IMG/VR virus record: IMGVR_UViG_3300045970_000131
Coordinates: 1-57,393 of that record
Length of the DNA stretch: 57,393 bases
Strand: one strand, 5' to 3'
DNA from: a virus
Both the position numbers and the translations under genes were made by a program. Position 1 is the first letter of the stretch, and each line of letters starts with the position of its first letter. Shown here piece by piece: positions 1 to 10,600 of the stretch. The notes under the pieces are model-generated. The model worked only from the letters and a program-made list of their open reading frames with translations, had not been told where the DNA came from and made no database searches.

Positions 1-3000
1 CACCAGAATCAATCGGGTAAACTTTCCATTGCTCAATTGCACCCTTATCTGCACTCTCTGTTTCAATCTCAACCAATCCAGCGGCAATATCATCAAAGAC
101 TTGATTCATGTCCTTGCTATCTGATTTTATGAGTTGGAATAAGCGACGATTGCTAGCTAGCTTTTGCCATGCAGTGACTAAAATATTTACGTCATTGTTA
201 CGATTGAACGCTACATCCGATCCGTTATCACTTGATATTTGTTCCCCATTTGAGAAGGCTACTAGCGCCTTTCTTAGTGAATTTCTCAGCGCTTCAACAT
301 CTGAAATGTAGCGGGATGAACCTAAGTTTTGCAGCTTGGTGATAGCTTGATTTAAAAATCTGATGGTTGCATTCAAAAGACCTTTGAATTTATTACCGTC
401 TGCATTGGCCAGTTCTTGCAAGAACTTAGTATCACTCAATGCATCGCCAGTAAAGTCAGCTAATAGCTCACTTAATGCAGTTTCAGTCTTGTATGGCTTC
501 TCGCCATCTTTAAGCTTTTTGTTTAGATTTTCGTGATAAGCGCCGAAGTTTTGAATATATTGCTCGGCTTGCTCTTTGAACCATTCATGTAAGTCAGGGC
601 GTGTACGTTCTAATGAGTGATAAAGCTCATGCCCAGCAATAGTAGTTAGGTTTGTTTCGGCTCTTGCGTTGACGTAGATTGCACTGGGGCTGTTTCGCAG
701 CTGGACACCGGCAAAGATGTCGAAGTCTGGCTTGGTTGGGCTAACATATCGGAGCTCTTTTCCAAAGGCAGCTTTAATTTCTTGTTTGTATTCAAGAAGG
801 GTGTCAGGCACGTCAACCGATTCAAAACTATCACTCCAATTACTATCAAAATATTTAACCAATGCTTTGTTTAATACTTTAGCACCAAATTGGGATTTTG
901 ACTTTGTAAGCTGTAGTTTTGTACCGGTACCAAGCGAAAAGAACGGATCATTACGGCTGAAAAGTGGCAAGCCTTGCATGACTTGATCACGCATTTCAGG
1001 CGTGATAGTAATTGTATTTTGAACCAATCCAATTAAAGATGAATTTCCATCAGCATCTTCAAGTAGTTTTCCACTGTCAACATCTTGCAGCTCAACCTTT
1101 CCGCCACCAAGTTTTTTAAGCACGTCCTTGGCTACTTTAGGCACGATCTGATCATAGAATACGCGCATGCCTTCACCGCCTACCTTTAAATCATCTGCTT
1201 CAATGGTTCCAACTCTTGAATTTGTACTTGATTCAATGATTTTTTTGGCAACGTCTTTTCCTACAATATCCTCAAGTTTGTTTTCTGGAATGTTTGAAAA
1301 TCTTTCATCTTGCGCTTGCATTCCAACGCCATTAGCAATTGGGTTCAAATCATAAACATTTACCCCATTGTTAAGCCTTGCAGGGTTTGTGATAGTCCAT
1401 TTTATTTTATCAACTTGCTTACTCAAATCATATAAGTCAGCTGCTTGCTGGCCATTGATTAAAGCAACCTTATCGAAGCCGTTTTCAGCTGCATAGCGGA
1501 TCATGCGTTTCATGGCCAGCGATACCCAAGCATCAGTTTTGGTAACAAATGGTGCTGTTGGAATATCACCTATTCTTCTTGCCCCTTGCTCACTCAGCTG
1601 ATCAAACTCAACACCTTCTAATTCACTTAACGAGTTATTAAGCCATTTTTTGCGTAATTCATCATAACGGGCTTTAGCTTTAGGGTTTGTATTAAACCCT
1701 GTTTTCTTACCTGCTTGGCCCCAGTCCGATTGAATCTCGTTTATGAATAGCACCTTGTTGCCTTCTGCATCAGTGCGCTCGTCAAAGCGAACATGGGCTA
1801 AGATGTTTTTTTGTGTGAAGTGTCCAGAAGTATAATCATTGTTGCTATCTCGTGATTCTTTTGCTTCATATTGATTAATACTTAAAGGAAATCTATTCTG
1901 ATCGTCAGCAAATCTTTCAAACGCTTTAATTAGAATTTCATCATTAAGCTCAATTGCTCTTTGTTTCATTGTTTCAGTCGCTTGTAAGCTTTCATCAATA
2001 TACTGCTGAGCCTCTTCGCGTGTTTTAAATCCATCCTTTGGCTGATAACCAATAACTTGATAGGTCAATACTGGCTCGTGCCTTTCTGGTAAAGTCAGCA
2101 ACAACTCTTTGTAGTTATTGCCACCAGCCACGGTATAGTCTTTGTATTTTGTTGGCTTATACTTATTTTCACCCTTGGTAATGGTACTAACTGAGCCACC
2201 CATGTCGAGATTTACTTTATAGCCTAAGCTTTCCGCCTCTTCGACAAACTGATCCTCATCAATTTCACCATCATCTACCTGCATGACTAAATCTTGTAGG
2301 TCAGTAGGCATTGAATCAAAGTCTTTCGGGCTGTATGTTTCAGCATTGAATAATGCATCGCCTAAAATGGTTTCATCAACCTGTACGCCGTTATTATTGA
2401 GGTAGTCTAATACTTGCGCCTTAGTCACTTGGCCTTGTTGTAAATCGAGCCAATCACTAACGCCAGACCATTCAATTTCGTCCTGCTTCACGCCTTTTTG
2501 CGTAAGGTTTTTGATCAGGTTTTTCCATGCATCGGCAGGCGCTTTATTCAATTTAACGCCATCCACTGCACGTGTTAATGCACTGTAGAAAATAGGTGCA
2601 CGACTGAATAATGGATTGACATTTTCACTGGCAATGGTTGATAATTCTTTTACAGCTTCCGCGCCCAACTTACTGTCGGTAGAGTCAGCTCTAAGTTGCG
2701 TAGCTTTTTTGGTGTCATTCCCCGCCTTAATTGCATCGGATTGCTTTAATTTCCATCCAGTCAGTAACCACCCATTATTTCCCTTGTTCTTAACTAAAAT
2801 AGCCTCATAATCACCTTTGGCAACTACTATTTGCTGGTTATTGTTTATTTGGCTTTGTCTAATCACCTTACCACTTGCAATCGTATCAATAAGGTCTTTG
2901 GTTAGTAGCTTGTAAATATCATTCACAGACATGCCATCTTTAGCCATACGCTGTTTAATAATATGTTGAATACCTTTAAATTCATCACCCCATACAAAAT

Positions 3001-6000
3001 CAATCCAGCCAAGTTCATTGTGATACATGGCACGTTTTACATCAGCCTTAGTTATCAAGGCTTGATTCATGGATTTCTCACCATGCGTCACGTTAGCATC
3101 CACTGATTTCATAGGACTACGGCTAAATGAAACCTCTTCATCACCAGGGCGCTCAACATTCCGAAGCCTTACAAATATGCCAGCTGCTTTACCTTTTGGA
3201 TAATAGGCGAAGCGATCTGCCTCTCTTGCATTAGCAATTGATATTGATGGATCAGTAATAAATACGCCTTCGAGCTCTTTACCTTTATTGGTAGTCACTT
3301 TCTCAGCTGGCGCATTAGTGATGAGTTTGTCGCCTTTAATTTCAAAGGTAACATTCTGGCCAGATTTAGCAATCGCGCCAGACTCAGCGGCCTTAGCATC
3401 ACGCTCACGCGCCTCGATGTCCTTTTGTCGGGTAGATTCTGATTTTGTTTCTGCAGTAGCTGGCAATTGATCATCAGTTAATGGCTTGGCACGTGGCTTG
3501 AGCTCAAGGTCTTCAATGCGATCAAATAGGTCATTGATGTCGCTAATGCCTGTATAGTCTCGCTTTACTTGCTGAGGTGCATTTTCTGCGCTTGCTTTCT
3601 CGATGACAACAATGCGTGTATTAACTGCGGTACCTGCACGCTCAAATGTCACGCTTGGCAACTTAATGTCAGCGGCCAAATAGAGCCCGTCAGCTGGGCG
3701 GTAGGTTTCTTTACGCTTGCCAGTAGCCTTTACGTTAGTTACTGATGTAGGATTAACACCAACTTCGCCATTCGTGCCTTCAATCTTTACCAATAACATA
3801 TCATTGGATGCTCTAATCAGCTTGCCCGTAGCAGCCCAAGATAGACGTGACTCGATAGTGTCACCCTTATATAGCTTGCCTAATGTTGGATCATCAACTA
3901 ACGGCTTTACATCGCGCTCAGACTCTTCGTAAAACCACTTATCAAACTTCTGATCAGTAGCGCCCACTGGGATCAATGCAACAATGCGGCCACCGTCATT
4001 CAAGTGGCGTGCAGCTTTTGCTACGTGATCCACTGCAGTTCTACCAGCTGAACCAAAAGGCGGATTCATCACAATAGCATCGTACTTATTAATGATGTTT
4101 AGGTCTTCAAAGTCATGGCCAAGAATATTTCCGCCATACACCATGGCCAGTCTAGGGCGTAGCGCCATGCTTGGCTCAATAGCTGTTCTCTCTGAGTTTT
4201 CAGGCAGCCAGCGTGCAATCGCACCATGGCCAGCGCTTGGCTCTAATGATTTTTCACCAGCACGAATGTCAGCAAATTGCACCATCTTCAAGCCTACTGG
4301 TTCTGGTGTGGCGAAGTAGTCATTGCCTTCCTGTGCTTTTGTTTTGGCTGTTTTCTTTTGGGTACCGTAATAGAATGCTTTTGCACGATCAAACTCGGTC
4401 AAGGCTTCATTGGCTGCGCGATCACGCTCTTTACCGCCTTTGCCTTCGCCTTCCATGCCTGCACGATAATCGCCAGACTCTTCAAAGCCTGTAATAAATG
4501 CATCCTTGAGTGCGCGAGCTTGCTCACCCATGGCCAAGTTTTCAGCTGCACTAGCACGCTGCGCAATGGTTGTTGCAAAGGCCCAGCGCTCCCAGTTTGT
4601 ACCGGTATTTAAGTAACGGAAAATTGCATCAGTGACTTGGCCAGTACGATAAATACGGCCTTCTTGCTGGATTGATGTGGTTGGCTGTGTCGGCTGGCCA
4701 AGATTAAACAATACGCGCTGATGCTTGCCCGTAGTGTCGTGCAGGCTGATACCCTCTTTACCTGCAGCTGATTGCACCAAAATGACTTGCGCACCAGTAT
4801 TGTCATTGTTGAATTTAGCAACGTTCTCACGGCGCACCTTGCTTGGTACATCACCATTGAATAGCAGCACGTTAGGGAATTCAGTCTGGAAAGTAGTGAT
4901 CGGTGAAGATGATCTAAATTCTGGTGAATTTACAAGGTCGCTAAAATCAGATTTAAACTCATCAATTACCTGATTGACATCATCTGCATCGCTATCTGTC
5001 TGGCCTTCAGTTACATAGCCCATATTAAATGGGTTAAAGCCACCGCCCTTTTTATAGTCGTGGAATACCACAACCTTACGGCCAAGCGCCATATGCTCTT
5101 TAACGTGCGCAACTACTGCCTTGGCTTTGATTGCCTCTAGCAAATACCTGCGTGAAAGATAGTCAAACTTATCACTGAGTAACTTTTGCACTGCATAGAT
5201 AGCAGCTGTACGCTTCTTGTCTTCGGTGGCTTTTCTTTGCAGCTCGAACCATTGCAATGCCTGATCAATACGGGTACCGATGGCTGAGTCAATCAATACG
5301 AATTTACGGTCATAATCAGCATCGACATCGAGCATACGGCTAGATAAAACACCGTTCTTTTTCAGCCAAGTATTGAATTGGCGCTGCATTAGGCCGCGAT
5401 CTACCTTAGCATCTGGCTCAGTCAATTTGTTATAGCGCATTCTGTAACCAAAATGCTGCATCATGAATCGGTCTAGGTTACTGCCTGAATTGTAGCCACG
5501 GCCAGCGGTACCACTTGAGCCATCATTTGCTTGGCCCTCGTTGTAGTCGAATAGATAGCCGTTCGCCCAGTCAACCGTTTTTTCATAAGCGAATGGTGTT
5601 GCAGATAGAAACAATGTGCGAGTACGTGCTGCCCCTTGTGATTCTTTAACCTGTGCGCGAACCTTCTCATTGGTTTCACGATTTAAGGCAATAGCCTTGT
5701 CTAGCTCATCAGTAAGCTTGTCATTCAAAGCATCGTTATCAGCTGCTTGTTTATCAGTGAGTGATTGGCTTTTACCAAGTTCAATCGTTTCTTCAAGCTG
5801 TTCTTGAATTAATTTTAGCTTAGCAATGTCATCACGATAGAGCATTTCATGACGTGTGGCCATGCCTTGTGGGTGATTAGTAATAGCACGCAATGTCTTT
5901 AATGCATTGGTGTTGGTACCGTTCTTATCCATGGCAAGATAGTGGGCCTCATCATGTACGATTAAATCCCAGTTACGATCTGCCAGTGTTTTATTGCTGC

Positions 6001-9000
6001 CCATGTTGGCATAGGTAGTGATGGTGATGCCACTGCCTGCGTCAGTAGTTGAATCTAGGCGATTGATTTTTAGGCCAAGCAACTTGCCTGTGTTTTGCCA
6101 GTCTTCAATGATCTTATCGTTAGGCGCTACAATCAGGGTATTTTCTTTGCCAGCATTGGCAAAGCGCTTAATAACGCCTAAGCCGGTGAAGGTCTTACCG
6201 GTACCGGTACCGTTAGTAAACAACATGCCGTAGCCTTCTGGCTGGCTAAATCGTTCCTCAGTTTTGAATACATCTTCTTGCTGGCCAGCTTTTAGAATTG
6301 GTAATGTAGCGCGAACATTTTCTAGGGAATGCTCTTGTTTTACCTTGTCGGCCTTGATTTGCTCAATTTTGCTTATTGTTGGGAATAATCCGCCTTGAGC
6401 AAGCTCGTCAATTGCTGTTGCTGCGTTTGGTTCAATGGGCGCTCCTGTGATGCCACTATCACCGCCTCGCTGATCGACACTATTTCCAGCAGTGCCGACT
6501 TCCACTGTGGGTGATCCTGTGTAAACTTCGATATTGCTACGTTCTCTAGCAGTAGGGGTTTCAAATCCAAGTAACTCTCCGCTACTTGGTGATCCACTTT
6601 CTTGATCAGACTCTTGTATGCTTGATTCTCGTACTCGGCCATTTGATCCTGATTCATTTTGAATGCTTGTTTTGCCCAGTCTGTTTGCAGGCGCTGCGTT
6701 TTTGCTATCTGGTTCCAGATTGGTGCTGCTACGCTCGTTAGTGACATTTTTGCTATCCTTTAATTCATCAAGTGACTCAACACTGACTACATCACGTTTT
6801 TTACTGGCCTTATCGCCATACTTGCCAGCCATGCCAATATAGCTGCCTTGCAAGTGATCAATGCTCACGCTATCCGCTACATCATCGCCAATTTTAGCGC
6901 GGATTGTATCAAGCACAAACTTAGCTGCAGCTTTAAACTCATGATACCCAAGTCTGAATGCTGCATCAAACAGGCGTGTTAATACTTGGATTAGCTTTTG
7001 CTCTTGCTCTGGCGTGATGTTGCTGCGAAAGCCTCTGCCAAAAATTTCACCCAAATCACCAAGCGCATCATCAAGGTCAGATTTAGCCTTTTTAGTAGCT
7101 TCATCATTTTTTGGTGGCTCTGTCTCTTCTGGTGCAGGATCAGACAACAAATCACCCTGCCCTGCATATTGAGCATCAATCTGCTTTTCTACTGCTTTCT
7201 GTGTCTCTTCTTGGGTTTTAGCTTGGGGGGAAAGTTCAAAGCCTGCCGCTGCTAATTCTTGGCGCTGTTTACGCTCGGCTTCAATCTTAGCGGCACGCTC
7301 GGCCTTTAGTTGCTCGATTTTTTGCTTGGCTGTTTTTTTAGTAGCTTCAATGCCTGAGTTAATCTCAGCATTTGTTTGGCCAACTAAATCAAGTGTGGGT
7401 GCTACTTCTTGTCTGGGTGATTCGCGGTTTTCTGTTTGCTCAGAATTTTCTGCGCTTCCTGAATCTGCTGCTCGCTCAACGGCTGCTTGTCCAGAAGCAT
7501 TGTTCTCAGCATTCCCGCTACTATTGGGTTGTTGTTGCCCTTGTTCGGATTTCTTTGCATTCTTTATTTCCTCAAAAAGTTGCTTTCTGCTTTTTACTGG
7601 CACTTCACCAAACATAGCGCCTTGAAGTTTGTTAGTATCAGCTAGTTCAGATTGTTTTACAACAAAATCAGTCCAGCTTTTAAACGCTTCGGCAAGTTTG
7701 TTTTTAGCACGCATATTTGCAGCAAAAAACTCAGCAATCGCAACGGCTTCATCGCTAGTTAAAGCATCAACATTGGCCAAGTATTCACCAATAGGCTTAC
7801 CACTGCGCTTTGCATTGATAATGATACCAGCGGCCTCAACTGCTGCGCCGCGTATATCCATATCGTCTTTACCCTCAAGCTTAATCATTAAGGGTGCAGC
7901 CACGCCAAGTGCATTGATCACGTTCTTGGCTTCCTCATCGGTAGCCTCAGAATAAAGCCTTACCAGCTCATCACTGCCATATGCCTTATAAAATATGGCC
8001 GCATGTATGCGATCAATTGCTTGCCTGCTTATCTGGCCATTGCTGGATAACCCTGTTTTCTCGGTATCTGGTAATGATGCGATCCAGCGCTTAATGGATT
8101 CAACTGACAAATCACCTGATTCATCATGCTCAATGCTATCAATGTTTAAGCGCTGCGCATCATTCTTTGCCTGCTCAACTGGGCTTAGCTGTGCTGTTTG
8201 TGAAATATTGCTCAAATCACCAATGTCATTGGTAATGTGCTGCTCATTCATGACTCGAACTAATACTGGGTTTTTGAATGACTCTACTGCAGCTGGATCA
8301 ATCCCGACTTTGTTTGCCTTCTGGATTAGATCGGCTTTGTATTGTTCGGCTGTCTGTTGCTCATACCCGCGTGCAATACCAGCGGCACGTCCATTGCCAG
8401 CGATTACACGCATTTTACCGCCGGCCCCTGATTGATAGCTGTCATTGGGTATTCCACTAACATTGTGTGAAGTGATCAAGTCATTTGCATCAACTACTGC
8501 ATACTGGGTATCGTAGCGATTGCCTTTACCATCTACCGTCACATCTTTGTCGCCTACTGCAATATTACTTGGCAGCGCATTATCATTTCCGAAAACAATC
8601 GGCGCACCTGTTTGCATGTCGTTGCTAATGCCAGCGCGTAAGAAGTCAGGATTAGAAGCAATAGCCTGCATTTGGTTGATGCTAGATGGACTGGATCGGT
8701 CACGGTTTTGGAGTATTAAGCCATCTTGTGAAACCACATCTTGCGCACGTGACATTTCATCAGGCGGCAATAGATCAATCAGTGAATTGTCAGATCGAGT
8801 TGATACAGTAGTATCGCTTGTATCATTGGCTCGTAAATCATCGGCACTGGTTCCCATGGTTGGTTGGTTGCCAGAAAATTCAGCTCCTGTGCTTCCCGCT
8901 GCGGGATTAATAACAGGTCTACCATTTCCTGTAGGTTCTTGGCTAGCGGCTGATTCATTTTGACTGCTGACATTGGGTTGCTCCTGTGTGCTAACGTCTG

Positions 9001-10600
9001 GAAAAGCAAGATCAGGATATTTAGCCTGCATTTCTGCAATAATCTCAGCATCCATATCATTATTTGATGCGGTGTCGCCAATTGGTGACGGATTAGTTTC
9101 GTTAAAGTTAGCAATCTCTTCATGCTTTTGTTCTGCCCTTGCCCGTGCCTCTTCATCATGCGGGGCCATGATCATATCAACTAAGTCTGAACGGCTTAAT
9201 TTAGGCTTTTTGGCTGTGCTTGGTGCTAAGCCTTCAGTATTCCATTTGTTGATCGCATCATCTTTTGCTTTATCTGCTGTCTCGTATGGGTCTGGTAGAT
9301 AGGTTTCATTTTTGAATTTTCTGGCCACATGGCTTGCGCCTGATACGGCACCAGCCATAATCACAGTAGCAATCAAGGTATCAAATGCAGCTTGTGGGCG
9401 CTCGCGTAGGTAGTCACCCCATGTTTTATCTGGATTAGCTATCGCGGTATCGACTGCATCTTGTGAGAGTGTTGCCACCTCTTCGCCTGCTACTTCTTTT
9501 TTGAAGAAGTCTTTTAACAGGTCGAGTGTTTTAACCTTGCCGAATTTTTCAACCACGGCACTCATTGGCATAAACTCGGTAAGCACCTCTAAGCTGCCCT
9601 CGCCTAATGCGCCAATAGCAGCCTCTACGCCTGTTGCACCGCGCTCGCGGTACTTGGCATAAGCTTGTGCCTCAGTTTGCACCCCTGCTGCAGCTAAGGC
9701 GGGAATAGCGCTGCCCGTAGCAACACCAGCGGCCAATGCAGGTGCATTTTGCATAAAGCTTGAAAGGCCGCTATACGCTGAGTTAAATAACGGGCTATCA
9801 AACTGAGGGGTTGAGCGCTCGATGTCGCCCTGAATTTGTTGGTATTTGCGCTTAGCATCTGCCTTCATATCATCGCTGCCGATAATATCAGCGAATTGGC
9901 TTCTAACGCCTTGACGTGCAGCGTCCATGCCTTGGCTAGTAGCCTGACCTAATCCTATTACTGCATTGCCAAATGTACCATCTGCAGCCTGATTGTCATT
10001 GCCTATGCTGTCTGGATTGCTATCCATTGCACTTGGCTCAAAGTTGCGTGCCATCGTAGACAAATCACTAAGGCCCAATGACGGTTTACCACGTACATTT
10101 TTAGGCCGTTTAAGCTGCTCACTGATCAAGGCTTTTGCAGCTGGATCATTGGTGCGTGACATTGCATCATTCAATGTCTGTGTTTCTGCATCTGAAATAG
10201 GCGTACTAATCTCGGTACCTAAAGCACCATGCGCAGCGGTTACATTGCTATAGTCTTTTAAACCGGCTTCATCAATGCGACTTTGCTCATCAGCGGTAGC
10301 TTGATGAACACCAGGCTTATAAGAAACTTGGCTTGCATCAGGTAAGCCAAACACTTTATCCAGATTAGATAGGCTATAAATGCCTAAGCCATCATCCTTG
10401 ATAGGTTCAGCTGCTTGAACAGGTTTATCAGCCTTGGCTTGATTACTGGCTTTGATTTCAGCAACTTTGTCCTGCTTAACTTTCTTTGATAATTCAGCAT
10501 GGCCATCGCTAAAAACACTTGCGCGGCCTGCACTACCTTTTACATTGGCATATGGATCAGCAATATACCCATTCTCATCTAACCCTTTTGCATCATCCAT
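1..10600 (-). CDS. Giant polyvalent protein, N-terminal ~3,534 codons (continues across the window ends)
   Basis: First part of a virion-associated polyvalent protein of the kind thought to be injected with phage DNA to protect and process it. ATG at 10600 overlaps the upstream stop (TAATG). Visible modules: Ala-rich helical segments around residues 200-400; DdrB-type ParB domain about 690-820; SF2 helicase with Walker A GTGTGKT (Lys ~1469), DEAH ~1550-1553 and QEGRIYRTGQ ~1979; N6-adenine methylase with EPSAGHG ~2120 and NPPF ~2179; LPD module with EIQSDW ~2955; zinc-peptidase motif HELYH ~3324-3328. No stop is met before base 1, and the frame continues unbroken from 57393 down to 55970, so the genome is circular or circularly permuted. 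The family (e.g. the very large Bcep22 protein) is known; roles of individual modules are inferred. The long overlapping frames in this stretch are shadows. Confidence 0.93.
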   Translation of the reverse strand, partial: MDDAKGLDENGYIADPYANVKGSAGRASVFSDGHAELSKKVKQDKVAEIKASNQAKADKPVQAAEPIKDDGLGIYSLSNLDKVFGLPDASQVSYKPGVHQATADEQSRIDEAGLKDYSNVTAAHGALGTEISTPISDAETQTLNDAMSRTNDPAAKALISEQLKRPKNVRGKPSLGLSDLSTMARNFEPSAMDSNPDSIGNDNQAADGTFGNAVIGLGQATSQGMDAARQGVRSQFADIIGSDDMKADAKRKYQQIQGDIERSTPQFDSPLFNSAYSGLSSFMQNAPALAAGVATGSAIPALAAAGVQTEAQAYAKYRERGATGVEAAIGALGEGSLEVLTEFMPMSAVVEKFGKVKTLDLLKDFFKKEVAGEEVATLSQDAVDTAIANPDKTWGDYLRERPQAAFDTLIATVIMAGAVSGASHVARKFKNETYLPDPYETADKAKDDAINKWNTEGLAPSTAKKPKLSRSDLVDMIMAPHDEEARARAEQKHEEIANFNETNPSPIGDTASNNDMDAEIIAEMQAKYPDLAFPDVSTQEQPNVSSQNESAASQEPTGNGRPVINPAAGSTGAEFSGNQPTMGTSADDLRANDTSDTTVSTRSDNSLIDLLPPDEMSRAQDVVSQDGLILQNRDRSSPSSINQMQAIASNPDFLRAGISNDMQTGAPIVFGNDNALPSNIAVGDKDVTVDGKGNRYDTQYAVVDANDLITSHNVSGIPNDSYQSGAGGKMRVIAGNGRAAGIARGYEQQTAEQYKADLIQKANKVGIDPAAVESFKNPVLVRVMNEQHITNDIGDLSNISQTAQLSPVEQAKNDAQRLNIDSIEHDESGDLSVESIKRWIASLPDTEKTGLSSNGQISRQAIDRIHAAIFYKAYGSDELVRLYSEATDEEAKNVINALGVAAPLMIKLEGKDDMDIRGAAVEAAGIIINAKRSGKPIGEYLANVDALTSDEAVAIAEFFAANMRAKNKLAEAFKSWTDFVVKQSELADTNKLQGAMFGEVPVKSRKQLFEEIKNAKKSEQGQQQPNSSGNAENNASGQAAVERAADSGSAENSEQTENRESPRQEVAPTLDLVGQTNAEINSGIEATKKTAKQKIEQLKAERAAKIEAERKQRQELAAAGFELSPQAKTQEETQKAVEKQIDAQYAGQGDLLSDPAPEETEPPKNDEATKKAKSDLDDALGDLGEIFGRGFRSNITPEQEQKLIQVLTRLFDAAFRLGYHEFKAAAKFVLDTIRAKIGDDVADSVSIDHLQGSYIGMAGKYGDKASKKRDVVSVESLDELKDSKNVTNERSSTNLEPDSKNAAPANRLGKTSIQNESGSNGRVRESSIQESDQESGSPSSGELLGFETPTARERSNIEVYTGSPTVEVGTAGNSVDQRGGDSGITGAPIEPNAATAIDELAQGGLFPTISKIEQIKADKVKQEHSLENVRATLPILKAGQQEDVFKTEERFSQPEGYGMLFTNGTGTGKTFTGLGVIKRFANAGKENTLIVAPNDKIIEDWQNTGKLLGLKINRLDSTTDAGSGITITTYANMGSNKTLADRNWDLIVHDEAHYLAMDKNGTNTNALKTLRAITNHPQGMATRHEMLYRDDIAKLKLIQEQLEETIELGKSQSLTDKQAADNDALNDKLTDELDKAIALNRETNEKVRAQVKESQGAARTRTLFLSATPFAYEKTVDWANGYLFDYNEGQANDGSSGTAGRGYNSGSNLDRFMMQHFGYRMRYNKLTEPDAKVDRGLMQRQFNTWLKKNGVLSSRMLDVDADYDRKFVLIDSAIGTRIDQALQWFELQRKATEDKKRTAAIYAVQKLLSDKFDYLSRRYLLEAIKAKAVVAHVKEHMALGRKVVVFHDYKKGGGFNPFNMGYVTEGQTDSDADDVNQVIDEFKSDFSDLVNSPEFRSSSPITTFQTEFPNVLLFNGDVPSKVRRENVAKFNNDNTGAQVILVQSAAGKEGISLHDTTGKHQRVLFNLGQPTQPTTSIQQEGRIYRTGQVTDAIFRYLNTGTNWERWAFATTIAQRASAAENLAMGEQARALKDAFITGFEESGDYRAGMEGEGKGGKERDRAANEALTEFDRAKAFYYGTQKKTAKTKAQEGNDYFATPEPVGLKMVQFADIRAGEKSLEPSAGHGAIARWLPENSERTAIEPSMALRPRLAMVYGGNILGHDFEDLNIINKYDAIVMNPPFGSAGRTAVDHVAKAARHLNDGGRIVALIPVGATDQKFDKWFYEESERDVKPLVDDPTLGKLYKGDTIESRLSWAATGKLIRASNDMLLVKIEGTNGEVGVNPTSVTNVKATGKRKETYRPADGLYLAADIKLPSVTFERAGTAVNTRIVVIEKASAENAPQQVKRDYTGISDINDLFDRIEDLELKPRAKPLTDDQLPATAETKSESTRQKDIEARERDAKAAESGAIAKSGQNVTFEIKGDKLITNAPAEKVTTNKGKELEGVFITDPSISIANAREADRFAYYPKGKAAGIFVRLRNVERPGDEEVSFSRSPMKSVDANVTHGEKSMNQALITKADVKRAMYHNELGWIDFVWGDEFKGIQHIIKQRMAKDGMSVNDIYKLLTKDLIDTIASGKVIRQSQINNNQQIVVAKGDYEAILVKNKGNNGWLLTGWKLKQSDAIKAGNDTKKATQLRADSTDSKLGAEAVKELSTIASENVNPLFSRAPIFYSALTRAVDGVKLNKAPADAWKNLIKNLTQKGVKQDEIEWSGVSDWLDLQQGQVTKAQVLDYLNNNGVQVDETILGDALFNAETYSPKDFDSMPTDLQDLVMQVDDGEIDEDQFVEEAESLGYKVNLDMGGSVSTITKGENKYKPTKYKDYTVAGGNNYKELLLTLPERHEPVLTYQVIGYQPKDGFKTREEAQQYIDESLQATETMKQRAIELNDEILIKAFERFADDQNRFPLSINQYEAKESRDSNNDYTSGHFTQKNILAHVRFDERTDAEGNKVLFINEIQSDWGQAGKKTGFNTNPKAKARYDELRKKWLNNSLSELEGVEFDQLSEQGARRIGDIPTAPFVTKTDAWVSLAMKRMIRYAAENGFDKVALINGQQAADLYDLSKQVDKIKWTITNPARLNNGVNVYDLNPIANGVGMQAQDERFSNIPENKLEDIVGKDVAKKIIESSTNSRVGTIEADDLKVGGEGMRVFYDQIVPKVAKDVLKKLGGGKVELQDVDSGKLLEDADGNSSLIGLVQNTITITPEMRDQVMQGLPLFSRNDPFFSLGTGTKLQLTKSKSQFGAKVLNKALVKYFDSNWSDSFESVDVPDTLLEYKQEIKAAFGKELRYVSPTKPDFDIFAGVQLRNSPSAIYVNARAETNLTTIAGHELYHSLERTRPDLHEWFKEQAEQYIQNFGAYHENLNKKLKDGEKPYKTETALSELLADFTGDALSDTKFLQELANADGNKFKGLLNATIRFLNQAITKLQNLGSSRYISDVEALRNSLRKALVAFSNGEQISSDNGSDVAFNRNNDVNILVTAWQKLASNRRLFQLIKSDSKDMNQVFDDIAAGLVEIETESADKGAIEQWKVYPIDSG

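Noticed and set aside
4213-4973. Several rightward open frames of 75-111 codons opposite the giant gene
   Set aside because: They lie antisense to the helicase/methylase region, have low-complexity or Cys/Phe-rich translations, and lack ribosome-binding sites; shadows of the minus-strand frame.
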